A stretch of DNA of 7,340 nucleotides from the NCBI GenBank assembly GCA_013698435.1, contig JACCVA010000136.1, positions 1 through 7,340 on the forward strand, written 5' to 3'. The position numbers were made by a program, and so were the translations under genes. Each line of letters opens with the position of its first letter. The first letter of the stretch is position 1. The notes beneath the pieces are model-generated. The model was not told the origin of the DNA and did not search any database. It worked only from the letters and a program-made list of their open reading frames with translations. Of this stretch, positions 5,662-7,340 are shown piece after piece. This DNA comes from Nocardioidaceae bacterium. Its GTDB lineage: Bacteria; Actinomycetota; Actinomycetes; Propionibacteriales; Nocardioidaceae.

Positions 5662-6051
5662 CTACAGCTGCGGGTGGTCGATCACGCAGAACTCGTTGCC
5701 GTCCGGGTCGCGTAGCACGATGAAGTCCGCGTCGTCCGGATAGGGCCAGTCCTCGACGTGGGTGGCACCCAGGTCGACCAGTCGCTGCACATGACGCGCC
5801 TGCTCCGACGTGTACAGGTCGAGATGGACGCGGACCGGTTCGGCGGCAGTCGTGTCGGTGCTCTGAAGGGAGACCGGGACTCCCGACTTCTCCGGATGCA
5901 CCAGCATCATGAAGTCTGGGCTCCACTCCTGCTCACGCTGCACATATCCCAAGGCGGCGCTCCAGAACCGCACGGCGCGTTCCATGTCCTGGACATTGAC
6001 GACGACGGTCGCGAGGTGGAGGTCGCCCACCTGCTGTGGTGTATCAGCCAT
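5662..6051 (-). CDS. VOC superfamily (glyoxalase/bleomycin-resistance-like) protein
   Basis: The 129-residue protein has the two beta-alpha-beta-beta-beta modules of the vicinal-oxygen-chelate fold. Module one (about 12-62) contains ATVVVNVQDMERAVRFWSAALGY. Module two (about 72-127) contains VRVHLDLY (His76) and the ending LRDPDGNEFCVID (Glu120), the two usual metal-ligand positions of this half. The FW-x3-LGY form resembles the glyoxalase-like branch common in actinobacteria, whose substrates are mostly unknown. Possible roles include an isomerase, a lyase or dioxygenase, or a drug-binding protein; the sequence does not decide. The start at 6049-6051 has no Shine-Dalgarno sequence but has TACGAT ending 6 bases upstream, so a leaderless transcript is likely. 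It is divergent from ilvD across 33 bases and convergent with the beta-propeller gene. Confidence 0.92.
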   Translation of the reverse strand: MADTPQQVGDLHLATVVVNVQDMERAVRFWSAALGYVQREQEWSPDFMMLVHPEKSGVPVSLQSTDTTAAEPVRVHLDLYTSEQARHVQRLVDLGATHVEDWPYPDDADFIVLRDPDGNEFCVIDHPQL

Positions 6052-6057
6052 AGCGCG

Positions 6058-6063
6058 ATCGTA
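6058..6063 (-). promoter_or_regulatory. Predicted leaderless -10 element of the VOC gene
   Basis: TACGAT on the minus strand (6063-6058) fits TAnnnT and is followed by exactly 6 bases before the ATG at 6051. Transcription would therefore begin at or next to the A of the start codon. No ribosome site is present, which agrees. No clear -35 is seen; its expected place lies at the ilvD start. Confidence 0.5.
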
Positions 6064-6072
6064 GGGGAGTCG

Positions 6073-6078
6073 TAGGCT
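6073..6078 (+). promoter_or_regulatory. Predicted leaderless -10 element of ilvD
   Basis: TAGGCT (6073-6078) fits TAnnnT and ends 6 bases before the ATG at 6085. The only purine-rich stretch upstream (GGGGAG, 6064-6069) is 15 bases from the ATG, too far to act as ribosome site. A leaderless mRNA would leave no room for a leader peptide, T-box or attenuator in front of ilvD. Confidence 0.55.
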
Positions 6079-6084
6079 CAGCCC

Positions 6085-7340
6085 ATGTCAGACATCAAGC
6101 CCCGCAGCCGCGCCGTCACCGACGGGCTCGAAGCCACCGCCTCGCGCGGGATGTTGCGCGCCGTCGGGATGGGCGACGACGACTTCGCCAAGCCGCAGAT
6201 CGGGGTGGCGTCGTCGTGGAACGAGATCACCCCGTGCAACCTCTCGCTCGACCGGCTGGCGCAGGCGGTCAAGCAGGGTGTGCACGCCGCCGGTGGCTAT
6301 CCGCTGGAGTTCGGCACGATCTCGGTGTCCGACGGCATCTCGATGGGGCATGAGGGCATGCACTTCTCGCTGGTGTCGCGTGAGGTGATTGCGGACTCGG
6401 TGGAGACGGTCATGATGGCCGAACGGTTCGATGGTTCGGTGCTGCTGGCCGGCTGCGACAAGAGCCTGCCGGGCATGCTGATGGCGGCCGCCCGGCTCGA
6501 CCTCGCGTCGGTGTTCTTGTACGCCGGCTCCATCATGCCCGGACGCGTCGGCGACAAGGACGTCACGATCATCGACGCGTTCGAGGCAGTCGGGGCGTGC
6601 CGCGCCGGGCTCGTCTCCCGCGCCGAGGTGGAGGTCATCGAGCGGGCGATCTGCCCCGGTGAAGGCGCCTGCGCAGGCATGTACACCGCCAACACGATGG
6701 CATCGGTGGCGGAGGCGCTGGGCATGTCGCTGCCCGGCTCGGCCGCGCCGCCTGCCGTCGACCGACGCCGGGACGGTTTTGCCCACAAGTCGGGGGAGGC
6801 CGTGGTCGAGATGCTGCGGCAGGGGATCACCGCACGGCAGGTGATGACGAGGGACGCCTTCGACAACGCCATCGCAGTCGTGATGGCGCTCGGCGGCTCG
6901 ACCAACGCCGTGCTGCACCTGCTCGCGATCGCCCGCGAAGCCGACGTCGACCTCTCCCTCGACGACTTCAACAAAGTGGGCGACAAGGTCCCGCACCTTG
7001 GCGACCTCAAGCCGTTCGGGCGCTTCGTGATGACCGACATCGACCGCATCGGTGGGATCCCCGTCGTCATGAAGGCGCTGCTCGACGCCGGGCTGATGCA
7101 CGGTGACTGCCTGACTGTCACCGGGAAGACGATGGCGGAGAATCTCGAAGGCCTGGCTCCACCCGACGTCGACGGGAGGATCATTCGCGAGCTTGCCCGC
7201 CCGATCCACGCCACCGGAGGCCTGACGATCCTGCGTGGCACCCTTGCTCCCGAAGGTGCCGTGGTGAAGTCGGCCGGCTTCGACGACGACGTTTTCGAGG
7301 GGACCGCCCGTGTCTTCGACGGCGAGCGTGCCGCTCTGGA
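6085..7340 (+). CDS. ilvD: Dihydroxy-acid dehydratase, 3' end cut off
   Basis: IlvD is the iron-sulfur and Mg-dependent cytoplasmic enzyme that dehydrates 2,3-dihydroxy-isovalerate and 2,3-dihydroxy-3-methylvalerate, the third common step of valine and isoleucine synthesis (and the route to leucine and pantothenate). The frame is open to the window end: 418 codons plus two bases, about three quarters of the family's usual 560 or so residues. Cluster-binding cysteines are visible at Cys51 (WNEITPCN), Cys124 (GCDKSLPGMLMAAARL) and Cys196 (GEGACAGMYTANTM). SVSDGISMGHEGM (80-92) includes the likely Mg ligand Asp83, and Lys126 of CDKS is the lysine carbamylated in this family. Three conserved Cys suggest a [2Fe-2S] enzyme as in mycobacteria. 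LPGSAAPPAVD (724-equivalent segment of the family, here about residues 217-227) and ALGGSTNAVLHLLAIA (298-312) are also typical. ilvB, ilvN and ilvC might follow downstream, as in relatives, but are not in view. Confidence 0.97.
   Translation, partial: MSDIKPRSRAVTDGLEATASRGMLRAVGMGDDDFAKPQIGVASSWNEITPCNLSLDRLAQAVKQGVHAAGGYPLEFGTISVSDGISMGHEGMHFSLVSREVIADSVETVMMAERFDGSVLLAGCDKSLPGMLMAAARLDLASVFLYAGSIMPGRVGDKDVTIIDAFEAVGACRAGLVSRAEVEVIERAICPGEGACAGMYTANTMASVAEALGMSLPGSAAPPAVDRRRDGFAHKSGEAVVEMLRQGITARQVMTRDAFDNAIAVVMALGGSTNAVLHLLAIAREADVDLSLDDFNKVGDKVPHLGDLKPFGRFVMTDIDRIGGIPVVMKALLDAGLMHGDCLTVTGKTMAENLEGLAPPDVDGRIIRELARPIHATGGLTILRGTLAPEGAVVKSAGFDDDVFEGTARVFDGERAAL

Noticed and set aside
5654..5668. 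Possible terminator GCTG-N7-CAGC at the beta-propeller/VOC junction
   Set aside because: Only 4 base pairs and no T tract; such dyads are common by chance.
6088..7209. Minus-strand open frame of 373 codons opposite ilvD, and a second one at 6297-7241
   Set aside because: Both are antisense shadows of the intact ilvD frame; compositions rich in Arg, His and Asp or Ser show no recognisable protein.

Overview
The window looks like chromosomal DNA of a high-G+C actinobacterium, possibly of the Nocardioides/Aeromicrobium type; this is inference from sequence character, not from a database match. The reasons are GC-rich codon third positions throughout, actinobacterial-type GatB and dihydroxy-acid dehydratase proteins, and start regions of the leaderless type (TAnnnT ending 6 bases before the ATG) at two genes. 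There is no insertion sequence, phage gene, CRISPR array, tRNA or rRNA gene that I can support.

Layout, left to right: the 3' part of gatB (+); a convergent lipoprotein of the PQQ-dependent sugar dehydrogenase family (-); a likely small unannotated gene of 53 codons (-); an AT-rich divergent promoter region; a D-isomer-specific 2-hydroxyacid dehydrogenase (+); a convergent PadR-family repressor (-); a short divergent region with two small palindromes; an Asp-box beta-propeller protein (+); a convergent VOC/glyoxalase-like protein (-); a 33-base divergent region; and the 5' three quarters of ilvD (+), cut by the window end.

The genes alternate in orientation, so almost every one is its own transcription unit. 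Convergent ends are tight (23, 14 and 3 bases between stop codons) and divergent starts share compact regulatory regions. The two end genes are housekeeping: GatB belongs to the tRNA-dependent amidotransferase that makes Gln-tRNA and/or Asn-tRNA, and IlvD to valine, isoleucine and pantothenate synthesis. The genes between them are accessory. The clearest functional link is PadR with the divergent beta-propeller gene, because the palindromes overlap the predicted promoter of the latter.

I do not see a clearly new multi-gene system. The points most worth checking are the symmetric hairpin holding both stop codons of gatB and the dehydrogenase lipoprotein gene, the back-to-back leaderless promoters of the VOC gene and ilvD, the small 53-codon gene with its promoter and 13-bp inverted repeat, and the PadR palindromes.
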